NCBI GenBank assembly: GCA_026393985.1
Contig: JAPKZB010000033.1
Span: 1-56,363, forward strand
Source of the DNA: Acidobacteriota bacterium
GTDB taxonomy: Bacteria > Acidobacteriota > Terriglobia > Bryobacterales > Bryobacteraceae
Direction: 5' to 3'
DNA length: 56,363 nt
The translations under genes and the position numbers were made by a program. Numbering within the stretch: position 1 is the stretch's first letter; every line of letters starts with the position of its first letter. Positions 44,760 through 53,323 of this stretch are shown here, in pieces. The notes beneath the pieces were generated by a model. That model was not told where the DNA came from and searched no databases. It saw only the letters and a program-made list of their open reading frames with translations.

Positions 44760-45865
44760 TGCCCATGCAACGCAGACTCTTCCTCGCCAGCCTGTTCGGC
44801 GCCGCCGCCCGCGCCGCCTCGGTCAAAATCGAACGCGTCGAACTCATCCAGGTCGTCGTCCGCATGAAGCCCGGCGTCGTCTACAGCCCCGACTTCGGAC
44901 CCACCCTCGACCAGCGTCTCGTTGTCTTCGACACCTACCCCAAGTTCCTCATCAAACTCTACGCCGACAACGGCATGGTCGGCCTCGGCGAAACCGCCCG
45001 CGAAGTCTCCGCCGCCGCCGCCCAGCGCAACGCCGATTTCATCAAAGGCAAGCGCATGGAGGAGCTTGACAACAACCTCCCGGAACCCTCCACCGCCGAC
45101 GGCTTTGAAATCGCCATGTTCGACCTCATGGGCAAATCCTCCGGCCTCCCCGTCTGCGCCCTCCTCGGCGGCCGCCTCCAAAGCAAGGTCGCCGTCTCCT
45201 ATTGGACCGCCCAGCGCACCTTCGACGATCTCGTCAAAGTCGGCGAAACCGCCGTCGCCAAAGGCTTCCGCAATCTCAAATTTAAAGCCCGCCTCGGCGA
45301 CCCCATCGAAAAACAGATGGCCGCCGTCACCAAAGCCTCGCCCAATCTCAACTTCATCGTCGACTTCAACTCCTCTTACCCCGACCTCGCCAGCTTCCTC
45401 CCCGTCGCCAAGCGCCTCGAAGGGTACAACCTCACCATTGAAGACCCCTTCCCCAAGCGCCTCGACTGGTTCCGCCAGCTTCGCCAGCGCACGACCATCC
45501 CGCTCGCCCTCACCCCCACCGGCCCCGAACAGCTCTTTGAAGCCATCAAGACCGATGCCGTCGATATCTTCAACCTCGGCGGTAACATGCGCGAATTCGT
45601 GCGCCAGGCCTCGGTGGCCGAAATGGCCGGCATCCCCTGCTGGCACGGCTCCGGTGTCGAACTCGGCATCCGCGACATGTCGTTTATCCATGCCGCCGCC
45701 GCCACCCGCAGCTGCACCATCGGCTCCGACACGCTCAGCTACCTCCGCCAGCACAGCCTCATCACCCCGCCCTTTGAACCCGTCAACGGCTACCTCGAAG
45801 TCCCCACCAAGCCCGGCCTCGGCGTCGAACTCGACGAAGACGCCGTCAAGCGCTTCCGCGTCTAA
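44759..45865 (+). CDS. exported mandelate racemase/muconate lactonizing-type enolase-superfamily protein
   Basis: 368 residues. A Tat-like signal (MQRRLFLASLFGAAARA) precedes the capping domain and the barrel. The KxK base pair is in RNLKFKARLG (K174, K176), metal ligands Asp202 (VDFNSS) and Glu228 (IEDPFP) are present, and CWHGSG carries a His (296). The third metal-ligand position, usually an acidic residue in a GE or GD pair, reads LALTPTGPEQ, so the site is atypical. It would abstract an alpha-proton from a carboxylate substrate in the periplasm. A start 6 bases later (second ATG) is also possible. Confidence 0.82.
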   Translation: MPMQRRLFLASLFGAAARAASVKIERVELIQVVVRMKPGVVYSPDFGPTLDQRLVVFDTYPKFLIKLYADNGMVGLGETAREVSAAAAQRNADFIKGKRMEELDNNLPEPSTADGFEIAMFDLMGKSSGLPVCALLGGRLQSKVAVSYWTAQRTFDDLVKVGETAVAKGFRNLKFKARLGDPIEKQMAAVTKASPNLNFIVDFNSSYPDLASFLPVAKRLEGYNLTIEDPFPKRLDWFRQLRQRTTIPLALTPTGPEQLFEAIKTDAVDIFNLGGNMREFVRQASVAEMAGIPCWHGSGVELGIRDMSFIHAAAATRSCTIGSDTLSYLRQHSLITPPFEPVNGYLEVPTKPGLGVELDEDAVKRFRV

Positions 45866-45960
45866 CCACGCGGCCCGCGCCATTGCACACCAGCGTGCGG
45901 CATTCCGATGCGCCTCGCCGCACCCCCTCTCCCCCCCCACCTCGCTAAAATAAAAAAGAA

Positions 45961-47637
45961 ATGCGCCCACTGCTCGCCCTCGCCGCCTTCTCCCTCGCGG
46001 CCTCAGGGCAGGGAATCCCCGTCCGCTCCCTCGAACCCGCCCCCAACCTCCCCCCCTCCGGCCGCCCCTGGCCCGTCCGTTTCACCGACGTCTCCGCCCC
46101 CGCCGGCCTCACCGCCCCCTTCCTCTCCGGCCTCCCCCTCACCAAGAAATACATCGTCGAAGCCAACGGCGCCGGCCTCGCCTTCTTCGACTACAACAAC
46201 GACAACTACCCCGACATCTTCCTCCTCAATAGCGCCCGCTTCGCCAAAGGCCCCTCCCCCACCAACCACCTCTACCGCAACAACAAAAACGGCACCTTCA
46301 CCGACGTCACCGCCCAGGCCGGCCTCACCCGCTCCGGCTGGGGCAACGGCCTCTGCTCCGGCGACGTCAACAACGACGGCCACGAAGATCTCTTCCTCAC
46401 CTACTGGGGCCCCAACGCCCTCTATCTCAACAAAAACGGCGTCTTCACCGACTCGACCCAGGCCGCCGGCCTCGCCCGCCCCGGCAAAGAATGGAGCTCC
46501 GGCTGCACCTTCCTCGACTACGACCGCGACGGCCACCTCGACCTCTTCATCGCCCAATACCTCGACTTCGACCCCGCCAAAACGCCCCTCCCCGGCGCCG
46601 CCCCCAACTGCCAGTGGAAAGGCATGCCCGTCTTCTGCGGCCCCCGCGGCCTCCCCTACGGCCGCGCCCTCCTCTACCGCAACCTCGGCAACGGCACCTT
46701 CACCGACGTCACCCAAGCCTCCGGCATCGCCGCCGCCAAAGACTTCTACGCCTTCACCACCCTCGCCGCCGACCTCAACGCCGACGGCTGGACCGACCTC
46801 TACGTCGCCTGCGACGCCACCCCCAGCCTCTTCTTCCGCAACAACAAAAACGGCACCTTCTCCGAAATTGGCGCCGAAGCCGGCGTCGCCTTCAACGAAC
46901 ACGGCCAGGAACAAAGCGGCATGGGCGCCGCCGTCGGCGACTTCGATAACGACGGCCGCCTCGACCTCCTCAAAACCAACTTCGCCAACGACTACCCCAA
47001 CCTCTACCGCAACCTCGGCAACGGCCTCTTTGAAGACGTCGTCCTCCGCGCCGGCCTCGCCGTCAACCCCCAGTACGTCGCCTGGGGCATCGGCCTCGTC
47101 GACTTCGATAACGACGGTTGGAAAGACGTCTTCCAGGTCAACGGCCACCTCTTCCCCGAACTCGGCCCCGCCGCCTACCGCAACCCCCGCCTCCTCTACC
47201 GCAACCTCGGCAACGGCCGCTTCGAAGACCTCTCCCCCGCCTACCTCGCCCCCGCCCCCAGCCGCGGCGCCGCTTTCGGCGATTTCGACAACGACGGCCG
47301 GCTCGACGTCCTCATCCAGAACATGGACGCCCCCCCCACCCTCCTCCGCAACTCCGGCGCCCCCCTCGGCAACTGGCTCAAACTCCTCCCCCAGGGCACC
47401 CAATCCAACCGCTCCGCTATCGGCTCCACCGTCCGCCTCCTCGGCCAAACCGAAGCCGTCGTCAGCCAGTCCAGCTACCTCTCCGTCAACGACCGCCGCC
47501 TCCACTTCGGTCTCGGCCCCGCCCAACAAGTCGACTCCATCGCCGTCCGCTGGCCCTCCGGCCAAACCGAACTCTTCGGCCCCTACCCCGCCAACCAAAC
47601 CGTCACCCTCGTCGAAGGATCCGGCCGCCGCCCATGA
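45961..47637 (+). CDS. CRTAC1-type secreted protein with FG-GAP/VCBS repeats and ASPIC/UnbV end
   Basis: 558 residues with a signal peptide (MRPLLALAAFSLAASG). About seven calcium-binding repeats of the FFDYNNDNYPDIFLL and FGDFDNDGRLDVLIQ type fill residues 55-455, as in integrin-like beta-propellers; the C-terminal 100 residues (VRLLGQTEAVVSQSSYLSVNDRRLHFGLG and VRWPSGQTE) match the ASPIC/UnbV domain. Such proteins are secreted and may bind surfaces or carbohydrates. A TAAAAT (45946-45951) ends 9 bases before the ATG. It overlaps the TPR gene by 4 bases, a common acidobacterial pair. Confidence 0.9.
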   Translation: MRPLLALAAFSLAASGQGIPVRSLEPAPNLPPSGRPWPVRFTDVSAPAGLTAPFLSGLPLTKKYIVEANGAGLAFFDYNNDNYPDIFLLNSARFAKGPSPTNHLYRNNKNGTFTDVTAQAGLTRSGWGNGLCSGDVNNDGHEDLFLTYWGPNALYLNKNGVFTDSTQAAGLARPGKEWSSGCTFLDYDRDGHLDLFIAQYLDFDPAKTPLPGAAPNCQWKGMPVFCGPRGLPYGRALLYRNLGNGTFTDVTQASGIAAAKDFYAFTTLAADLNADGWTDLYVACDATPSLFFRNNKNGTFSEIGAEAGVAFNEHGQEQSGMGAAVGDFDNDGRLDLLKTNFANDYPNLYRNLGNGLFEDVVLRAGLAVNPQYVAWGIGLVDFDNDGWKDVFQVNGHLFPELGPAAYRNPRLLYRNLGNGRFEDLSPAYLAPAPSRGAAFGDFDNDGRLDVLIQNMDAPPTLLRNSGAPLGNWLKLLPQGTQSNRSAIGSTVRLLGQTEAVVSQSSYLSVNDRRLHFGLGPAQQVDSIAVRWPSGQTELFGPYPANQTVTLVEGSGRRP

Positions 47638-48590
47638 CCCTCCTCCTCCTCCTCGCCCTCTTCTTCCAACCCCCCGGCCCCGTCATGGAGCGCCAGTGGC
47701 AGCAGGAACTCGCCGTCACCCCCCAAGCCTTCGCCCCCGCCTTCAACCTCGGCTTCTACTACTTCAACGCCAACCGCCTCGCCGATGCCGAACCCCTCCT
47801 CCGCCGCGCCGCCAAAGCCAACCCCGCCGACTTCAATACCCATTACATCCTCGGCGTCGTCTGCCAGCGCCAATCCCGCCGCGAAGACGCCCTCCGCAGT
47901 TGGCGCGCCGCCCTCGCCCTCCAGCCCAACCACCTCCGCCTCATGAAGGTGATGAGCGTCGAATACACCGAAGGCCGCTACTTCGCCGAAGCCGCCGCCC
48001 TCGCCCGCCGCGTCCTCGCCCTCGAACCCAACGACCAGCAAGCCTGGGTCCTCGCCATCAAAGCCCTCGCCGACGCCCAGGAGTTCGCCCCCGCCGCCGC
48101 CCTCGCTAAAGACGCCGCCGCCCGCTTCCCCGCCAACGCCCGCCTCAGCTTCGAATACGCCTTCCTCCTCCACCGCCAGGGCCGCTTTGCCGAAGCCACC
48201 CCCCTGCTCGAAGCCGCCACCAAAAACGAGCCCAACTTCGAAGAACCCTGGTACCTCCTCGGCGACATCCACCTCAAGCAGGAGCAGTTCCGCCCCGCCA
48301 TCCCGTTCTTCGCACGCGCCATCGCCCTCCGCCCCGCCTACCTCCCCGCGCTCCTCGGCCTCGCCCGCGTCCACATCGCTCTCGAGCAGTGGGACGCCGC
48401 CCGCTCCCAACTCGCCGCCGCCGCCGCCGCCCGCCCGGACGACCCCCAGCCCCCTCTCCTCCTCGCTCAGGTCCTCTTCCGTCTCGGCGACGAAGCCGGT
48501 GCCAAAGCCGCCCGCGAAAAAAGCATGGCCCTCCGCCGCGCCAACCCCGCCGCCCAGGAAGCCCCCCAGCCCCGCCCCTTCCCCCGCTAA
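47634..48590 (+). CDS. secreted tetratricopeptide-repeat protein
   Basis: 318 residues from an ATG overlapping the previous stop (ATGA). A short hydrophobic start (MTLLLLLALFFQ) is a probable signal. The remainder is about eight TPR units (AFNLGFYYFNANRLADAEPLLRRAAKANP, PWYLLGDIHLKQEQFRPAIPFF). CRTAC1-TPR pairs are frequent in Acidobacteria; the TPR protein may scaffold or deliver the beta-propeller partner. The specific role is unknown. Confidence 0.85.
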   Translation: MTLLLLLALFFQPPGPVMERQWQQELAVTPQAFAPAFNLGFYYFNANRLADAEPLLRRAAKANPADFNTHYILGVVCQRQSRREDALRSWRAALALQPNHLRLMKVMSVEYTEGRYFAEAAALARRVLALEPNDQQAWVLAIKALADAQEFAPAAALAKDAAARFPANARLSFEYAFLLHRQGRFAEATPLLEAATKNEPNFEEPWYLLGDIHLKQEQFRPAIPFFARAIALRPAYLPALLGLARVHIALEQWDAARSQLAAAAAARPDDPQPPLLLAQVLFRLGDEAGAKAAREKSMALRRANPAAQEAPQPRPFPR

Positions 48591-48667
48591 CCGCCCCCGC
48601 CCGCCACCGGATTTTCCCCCGCCCTTCCTCCGGCGAATTCCGGGTAGCCCCCTCCCGCGGGTCGCCC

Positions 48668-48673
48668 TATACT
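48668..48673 (+). promoter_or_regulatory. -10 element 5 bases before a GTG start
   Basis: TATACT ends 5 bases before the GTG at 48679; no Shine-Dalgarno is present. The surrounding bases TATACTGAGTCGTGTG resemble those before the decaheme gene at 29101. Confidence 0.5.
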
Positions 48674-48678
48674 GAGTC

Positions 48679-50847
48679 GTGTTTCGTCCTCTCGTCCTTC
48701 TTCTCTCCCTGGCCGCCGCGCCTGCCCTCGCGCAAACCATCGCCGCCGGTGGCGTTGTCAACGCCGCCGACTACACCGCCGCCGTCGCCCCCGGCTCCCT
48801 CATCGCCATCTTCGGCTCGAACCTCGCCCCCGCCACCAACAGCGCCGCCACCACTCCCTTGCCCACCTCCCTCGCCGGCGCCTCCGTCGAAGTCAACGGC
48901 CAGCCCATCCCCCTCTTCTTCGTCTCCGCCGGCCAGATCAACGGCCAAATGCCCTTCGGCCTCAGTGGTACGGTTTCCGTCCGCGTCCGTACCCCCGCCG
49001 GCCTCAGCCCCGCCGTCTCCCTCCCCATCACCCCCGCCGCCCCCCGCCTCTTCACTCGCTCGATGGACGGCAAAGGCGACCCCATCCTCGTCCGCGCCTC
49101 CGATTGGACCATGGTCACCGCCGCTGCCCCCGCCCAGCCCGGCGACTACCTTATCCTCTTCCTCACCGGCCTCGGCAACGTCAGCCCCGCCATCCCCGCC
49201 GGCACCCCCGCCGGGGACAACGCCGCCAACGGACCACTAAACCAACTCCCCTCCGGCGCCGTCACCGTCACCTTCGGCGGCCAAGCCGCCCCGGTCCTGT
49301 TCGCCGGGCTCGCCCCCGGCTTCGTCGGCCTCTACCAGATCAACTTCCAGGTCCCCGCCGCTCCCTCCGGCAACACCATCATCGTCGCCACCCGCGCCGC
49401 CGCCGCCTCCGACACCACCACCCTCCCCGCCCCCTCCCGCGTCGCCGTCTCCGCCGTCGCCGAACAGTCCGTTGGCGCCCGGCGATTCGGTTCCTCCTCC
49501 AAACTCGCTCTCACCTGGACCGCCCCCTCCTACCCCGTCGATCACTACCAGATCACCGCCGCCGAAACCCTCCAGGGCACCACCGTCTCCACCACCGCCC
49601 GCTCCCTTTCGACGACCCTCTCCGGCCTCAAAGCCGCCACCCCTTACGCCATCACCGTCAAAGCCTGTGCCGATGCCCCCTGCCGCCAAAGCGGCGCCGC
49701 CAGCCCCGTCACCGGCTCCACCGCCACCGAGCACTGGCAGCTCCGCGGCGCCGGCAACACCACCGCCGGCCTCGCCCGCATCGTCCGCGATGGCAACGTC
49801 CGCATCAGCGCCACCCGCTTCGGCCCCGAAGCCGGCCCCGTCACCGCCAACCGCATCCAACTCTACTACGGCCCCATGGCCCCACCCCGCGGCGCGCTCA
49901 CCACCGCCCTCACCACCACCGCCACCTCCGCCGCCGACCCCGCCAGCTATCTCTCCTTCAACAGCTCCGGCGCCACCACCGGACTCCTCACCCCCTCCTC
50001 GCCCGCCCCCCTCATCGAATCCATCGCCACCGGCCAGGGCGTACCCATGACCAACGGCAAAGTCCGCCTCTTCTTTGAAGCCCAGGGCGCCGACCGCAAA
50101 ACCCGCATCTTCTCCCTCGATAGCGTCGACGGCTTCACCGGCCAGGACTTCAACTCCGGCTCCGCCACCACCTGCTCCACCACCGCCGACTACTCCCCCG
50201 GCGGCGGCTGCCCCTTCTCCACCCTCATCGGCGTCGAAGGCGATACCACCCTCCCCAACCCCCGCATCCCCAACGCCCGCCAGCATAAAGTCGCCTTCCC
50301 CACCCAAACCGACTGGCGCTGGGACGGCGCCCCCGGAACCTTCCTCGTCTTCACCACCGATCGCATCCCCGGCTGCGCCACCGGCGGCATGAACCACGGC
50401 TACGCCGTCTGGGATGGCGCCAGATGGAACGTGCAGTACGCCGCCAACGGCTGCCCGAAGCTCTTCCTCGACGCCCAGGCCGCCTTCCCCATGCACCTCG
50501 GTGGCCAGCGCTACAAACTCTACTACGGCGACCCCACCATCACCACCGGGAAAGGTTCCAGCAACCTCCCCTTCCTCGGACCCAAAAAGCTCATCTACTC
50601 CGATGGCGCCGTTTCCGGCTCCCTCGGCCGCGTCGACTTCGAAGACTGGGAACGCCAGTCCCTCGCCCGCGACGTCGTCTTCCTCTGGCCCAATGGCGAC
50701 CCGCTGAACGACGCCGCCGAAGGCTACATCGACGACTACCACTTCCTCGCCCCTACCGGAAACCTCGATCTCCAGGTCATGTACCTCGCCATTACCAACG
50801 GCACCGAAGTCCCCTTCGCCTCCGCGGCCACCCTCCTGAATCCCTAG
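48679..50847 (+). CDS. secreted TIGR03437-domain protein with fibronectin type III domain
   Basis: 722 residues from GTG with signal peptide MFRPLVLLLSLAAAPALAQ. Residues about 20-250 match the TIGR03437 (Solibacter) domain: GGVVNAADYTAAVAPGSLIAIFGSNLA, VSAGQINGQMPF, LTGLGNVSPAIPAG and LYQINFQVP. A fibronectin type III domain follows (about 270-350; SSKLALTWTAPSYPVDHYQITAAE). The C-terminal 350 residues are beta-rich, with Cys pairs (ATTCSTTADYSPGGGCPF) and many Trp/Tyr/Asp, resembling lectin or glycosidase-like propellers, but not recognised. In most family members TIGR03437 is C-terminal, so the order here is unusual. Confidence 0.85.
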   Translation: MFRPLVLLLSLAAAPALAQTIAAGGVVNAADYTAAVAPGSLIAIFGSNLAPATNSAATTPLPTSLAGASVEVNGQPIPLFFVSAGQINGQMPFGLSGTVSVRVRTPAGLSPAVSLPITPAAPRLFTRSMDGKGDPILVRASDWTMVTAAAPAQPGDYLILFLTGLGNVSPAIPAGTPAGDNAANGPLNQLPSGAVTVTFGGQAAPVLFAGLAPGFVGLYQINFQVPAAPSGNTIIVATRAAAASDTTTLPAPSRVAVSAVAEQSVGARRFGSSSKLALTWTAPSYPVDHYQITAAETLQGTTVSTTARSLSTTLSGLKAATPYAITVKACADAPCRQSGAASPVTGSTATEHWQLRGAGNTTAGLARIVRDGNVRISATRFGPEAGPVTANRIQLYYGPMAPPRGALTTALTTTATSAADPASYLSFNSSGATTGLLTPSSPAPLIESIATGQGVPMTNGKVRLFFEAQGADRKTRIFSLDSVDGFTGQDFNSGSATTCSTTADYSPGGGCPFSTLIGVEGDTTLPNPRIPNARQHKVAFPTQTDWRWDGAPGTFLVFTTDRIPGCATGGMNHGYAVWDGARWNVQYAANGCPKLFLDAQAAFPMHLGGQRYKLYYGDPTITTGKGSSNLPFLGPKKLIYSDGAVSGSLGRVDFEDWERQSLARDVVFLWPNGDPLNDAAEGYIDDYHFLAPTGNLDLQVMYLAITNGTEVPFASAATLLNP

Positions 50848-50870
50848 CCCGGCGCCGTCCTCAAAAAAAG

Positions 50871-50923
50871 GAGTTGACAATGTCTAGTCAGGCGGCTATT
50901 TTCGAAGTAGACACTGTCAACTC
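50871..50923 (+). promoter_or_regulatory. 53-bp inverted repeat containing a TTGACA-N17-TATTTT promoter
   Basis: Arms GAGTTGACAATGTCTA (50871-50886) and TAGACACTGTCAACTC (50908-50923) are complementary at 15 of 16 positions around a 21-base spacer. The left arm supplies a perfect -35 (TTGACA, 50874-50879) and TATTTT (50897-50902) lies 17 bases on. Each arm contains a GACA-N-TGTC dyad, the two centred 35 bp apart, as two operator copies might be. The right arm ends on the base before the ATG of the DUF2141 gene. Confidence 0.6.
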
Positions 50924-51298
50924 ATGAATCCCTTACTACTCATTGTCACCATTACCGGCCTCCTCGACACCCAAGGCGATGTCCGTTGTGCCCTCCATCG
51001 TCCCGGCTCGGAATTCCCCTCCGATACCGGCGCCTTCCTCCGCGTCCAGCAGCCCGCTCAGCCCGGAACGGCCGAGTGCCGCTTCCCCAACGTTCCCCCG
51101 GGCCGCTACGCCGTCGCCGTCCTCGTCGACCGCAATAAAAACGGCAAGACCGACAAAAACTTCCTCGGCATGCCCACCGAACCCTGGGGCGTTTCGAACA
51201 ACGTCCGCCACAAAACCCGCGCCCCGCGCTTTGAAGAAGCCGCCTTCGACGCTAGCGGCGCGGCGCCCGTCCGCCTCACCATCCAGGTCGCCAAATAA
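50924..51298 (+). CDS. DUF2141 domain protein without signal peptide
   Basis: 124 residues. The DUF2141 beta domain is clear: LLIVTITGLLDTQGDVRCALHRPG, PPGRYAVAVLVDRNKNGKTDKNFLGMPTEPWGVSNN, RFEEAAFD and VRLTIQVAK. Family members are normally exported, but here the domain begins at residue 4, directly behind the inverted repeat, and no upstream in-frame start exists (TAG at 50885-50887). Either this is a cytoplasmic version or the signal sequence was lost when the repeat region arose. No Shine-Dalgarno is seen. Function unknown. Confidence 0.82.
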   Translation: MNPLLLIVTITGLLDTQGDVRCALHRPGSEFPSDTGAFLRVQQPAQPGTAECRFPNVPPGRYAVAVLVDRNKNGKTDKNFLGMPTEPWGVSNNVRHKTRAPRFEEAAFDASGAAPVRLTIQVAK

Positions 51299-51345
51299 TC
51301 CTCTCCGGACCTGTTAGCCTGCCCCGGGCGGCGTCATATCCCGGT

Positions 51346-52200
51346 ATGCGCCGCTCCCTTCCACTCCTCACCCTCGGGCTTCTCGCCGCCCTCTCCCTTC
51401 CCGCGCAGGACCTCGCCGAACTCCGCGCTCGCACCCCCGACGCCCAGTGGGCCTACGCCCGGTCCATCTTCCGCACCTACTCCAACAACAGCCGCGCCAA
51501 CCCGCTCGCCGCCGGCTTCTCCCAGATCATGGTCGAGAATGTCGAGCGCGGCTACCCCGGCCGCCAGGAGGCCGGCGGTTGGGCCGGCGAGTTCGTCCGC
51601 GACTCCTTCCTCGTCGCCGCCCACGACATCGCCTCAGAGCCCCGCTTCTGGCAGGCGCCGGTCACCCAGGAGGACCTCGAAACCTTCGGTCTAGCCAGCC
51701 GAGAAACCTGGTACGCCGAACTGCTCGGCCTCCTCGCCCTCCTCGGCCTCGTCGAAGAACAGGGCCTCGGCGAACAGGTCATCCGCGACATCGCCATGCA
51801 GTTCGCCGCCCGCCATCACTTTCGCCGTCACCTCCAGCCCGCGTTTCAGTACGTGATCCGCAAGCAACTGCTCGCCGCCGCCGCAGTCCCGCCCGCGCCC
51901 CTCCCCATGGCCGGCCATCCCGTCAATCAGGTTGCCCGCGCCATCCACCGTCTCAACACCGAACACGAAACCCACCTGCGCAAAGCCCTCCAACCCGCCA
52001 TGACCGCCAGCACCCAACTCTCCAGTCTGCTCCGCTGGTTAGGCCGCAGCGCGCCCTTTGCCAGCGCCCCCGACCAGGCCCGCGCCCTGCGCCGCCAAAT
52101 CATGCGGGCCACCGTCGACGAGATCCGACGCCAGGGCTACGCTACCTCCGACGATGTCCTCTACCTCCGGAATGTGATCGACGGCCAAAGTCCACACTGA
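51346..52200 (+). CDS. secreted hypothetical protein
   Basis: 284 residues with a signal peptide (MRRSLPLLTLGLLAALSLPAQ). The rest is almost wholly helical and soluble, with conserved-looking patches WAYARSIFRTYSNNSRANPLAAGFSQIM, ETWYAELLGLLALLGLVEEQGL and RRQIMRATVDEIRRQGY. I do not recognise a family. A CATATC-like -10 candidate is about 8 bases before the ATG. It lies 47 bases after the DUF2141 gene and 64 bases before the RluA-like gene, and no function can be drawn from these neighbours. Confidence 0.72.
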   Translation: MRRSLPLLTLGLLAALSLPAQDLAELRARTPDAQWAYARSIFRTYSNNSRANPLAAGFSQIMVENVERGYPGRQEAGGWAGEFVRDSFLVAAHDIASEPRFWQAPVTQEDLETFGLASRETWYAELLGLLALLGLVEEQGLGEQVIRDIAMQFAARHHFRRHLQPAFQYVIRKQLLAAAAVPPAPLPMAGHPVNQVARAIHRLNTEHETHLRKALQPAMTASTQLSSLLRWLGRSAPFASAPDQARALRRQIMRATVDEIRRQGYATSDDVLYLRNVIDGQSPH

Positions 52201-52264
52201 CCATCGCCCCGGCCCCCTCCCCGCCATGCAACGCCCTACACGCAAACCCCTACACTCATACAAG

Positions 52265-53155
52265 ATGCGTAATCAGGGCTACGCCTACACCTCCATCATC
52301 AGCAGCCGCTACCACGGCCAGCCCCTGCTCGCCCATCTCGCCGCCCTCTATCCCCACTCTTCCCCCGCCGCCTGGCGGCAAAAACTCGAAAATGGCGAAG
52401 TCACCCTCAACGGCGCCCCCGCCACCGGCGCCGAAACCCTCGCCGCCGGCCAGACTCTCATCTGGAACCGCCCGCCCTGGGTCGAACCCGCCGCCCCCCT
52501 CCACTTCGCCGTCCTCTGGGAGGACGACCACCTGTTGGCCGTCGATAAACCCGGCGGCCTCCCCACCCTTCCCGGCGGCGGCTATCTCGAGCACACCCTC
52601 CTCCGCCAGGTCCAGCGCCGCACCCCCGCCGCCCACCCCGTCCACCGCCTCGGCCGCGCCACCACCGGCATCGTCCTGTTCGCCAAGTCCTCCTCCGCCG
52701 CCGCCTGGCTTTTCCACCATTGGAACACTCCCCAAATTGAGAAGGTTTACCGCGCCCTCGCCGTCGGCCGCGCCCCCCGCGACCACTACGAAATCCTCAC
52801 CCCCATCGGCCTCGTCCCCCACCCTCTCCTCGGCTCCGTCTGGGCCGCCAGCCCCTCTGGCAAAGCCTCAAAATCCGTCGCGACGGTCCTCTCCCGCGCC
52901 GCCGAGACCACCACCTTCGCCGTCAGCCTCCACTCCGGCCGTCCCCATCAAATCCGCATCCACCTCGCCTCCCTCGGCCACCCCCTCCTCGGCGACCCTC
53001 TCTACGACAACGCCGGCCGCGTCCGCGCCGATCTCCCCGGCCTCCCCGGCGACGGCGGCTATCTCCTCCACGCGCAACACCTCCGCTTCCCCCACCCCCC
53101 CACCCGGGAGGAAATCCGTCTCGAAGCCCCCCTCCCGCCCGCCTGGCCCGCCTGA
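52265..53155 (+). CDS. RluA-family pseudouridine synthase-like protein with HRLG in place of HRLD
   Basis: 296 residues from the ATG at 52265. An S4-like segment (AAWRQKLENGEVTLNGAPATGAETLAAGQTL) precedes the synthase core: LWEDDHLLAVDKPGGLPTLPGG, VHRLGRATTGIVLFAK, EKVYRAL, HSGRPHQIRIHLASLGHPLLGDPLY. The catalytic Asp of the family follows HRL; here it is Gly130 (HRLGRATTG). All other motifs are intact, so the protein either uses another residue, has a non-catalytic RNA-binding role, or belongs to a known HRLG variant group. Substrate RNA cannot be named. Confidence 0.85.
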   Translation: MRNQGYAYTSIISSRYHGQPLLAHLAALYPHSSPAAWRQKLENGEVTLNGAPATGAETLAAGQTLIWNRPPWVEPAAPLHFAVLWEDDHLLAVDKPGGLPTLPGGGYLEHTLLRQVQRRTPAAHPVHRLGRATTGIVLFAKSSSAAAWLFHHWNTPQIEKVYRALAVGRAPRDHYEILTPIGLVPHPLLGSVWAASPSGKASKSVATVLSRAAETTTFAVSLHSGRPHQIRIHLASLGHPLLGDPLYDNAGRVRADLPGLPGDGGYLLHAQHLRFPHPPTREEIRLEAPLPPAWPA

Positions 53156-53312
53156 GAACACCCGCCCCCGCCGCTCGCCCGCATCGCCGCGCTCCTGTCT
53201 TCGCAACGGACTCCTTTTCCCGCTCCAGCGAAACCTCCTCCTCGAGCGAAATCTACTTCTACAAGCACTGGAAATGGAGCTGCCCTGTCCCGGCAATCTC
53301 CCCCCCACCGGC

Positions 53313-53318
53313 TACAAT
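53313..53318 (+). promoter_or_regulatory. -10 element 5 bases before a start codon
   Basis: TACAAT ends 5 bases before the ATG of the methyltransferase at 53324, in the same geometry as at 41557. No Shine-Dalgarno is visible. Confidence 0.5.
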
Positions 53319-53323
53319 CACTC

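Noticed and set aside
50848-50923. The inverted repeat as a transcription terminator of the TIGR03437 gene
   Set aside because: There is no T-tract after the stem, the loop is 21 bases, and the arms carry a consensus -35 with correctly spaced -10, which fits a promoter or operator better.
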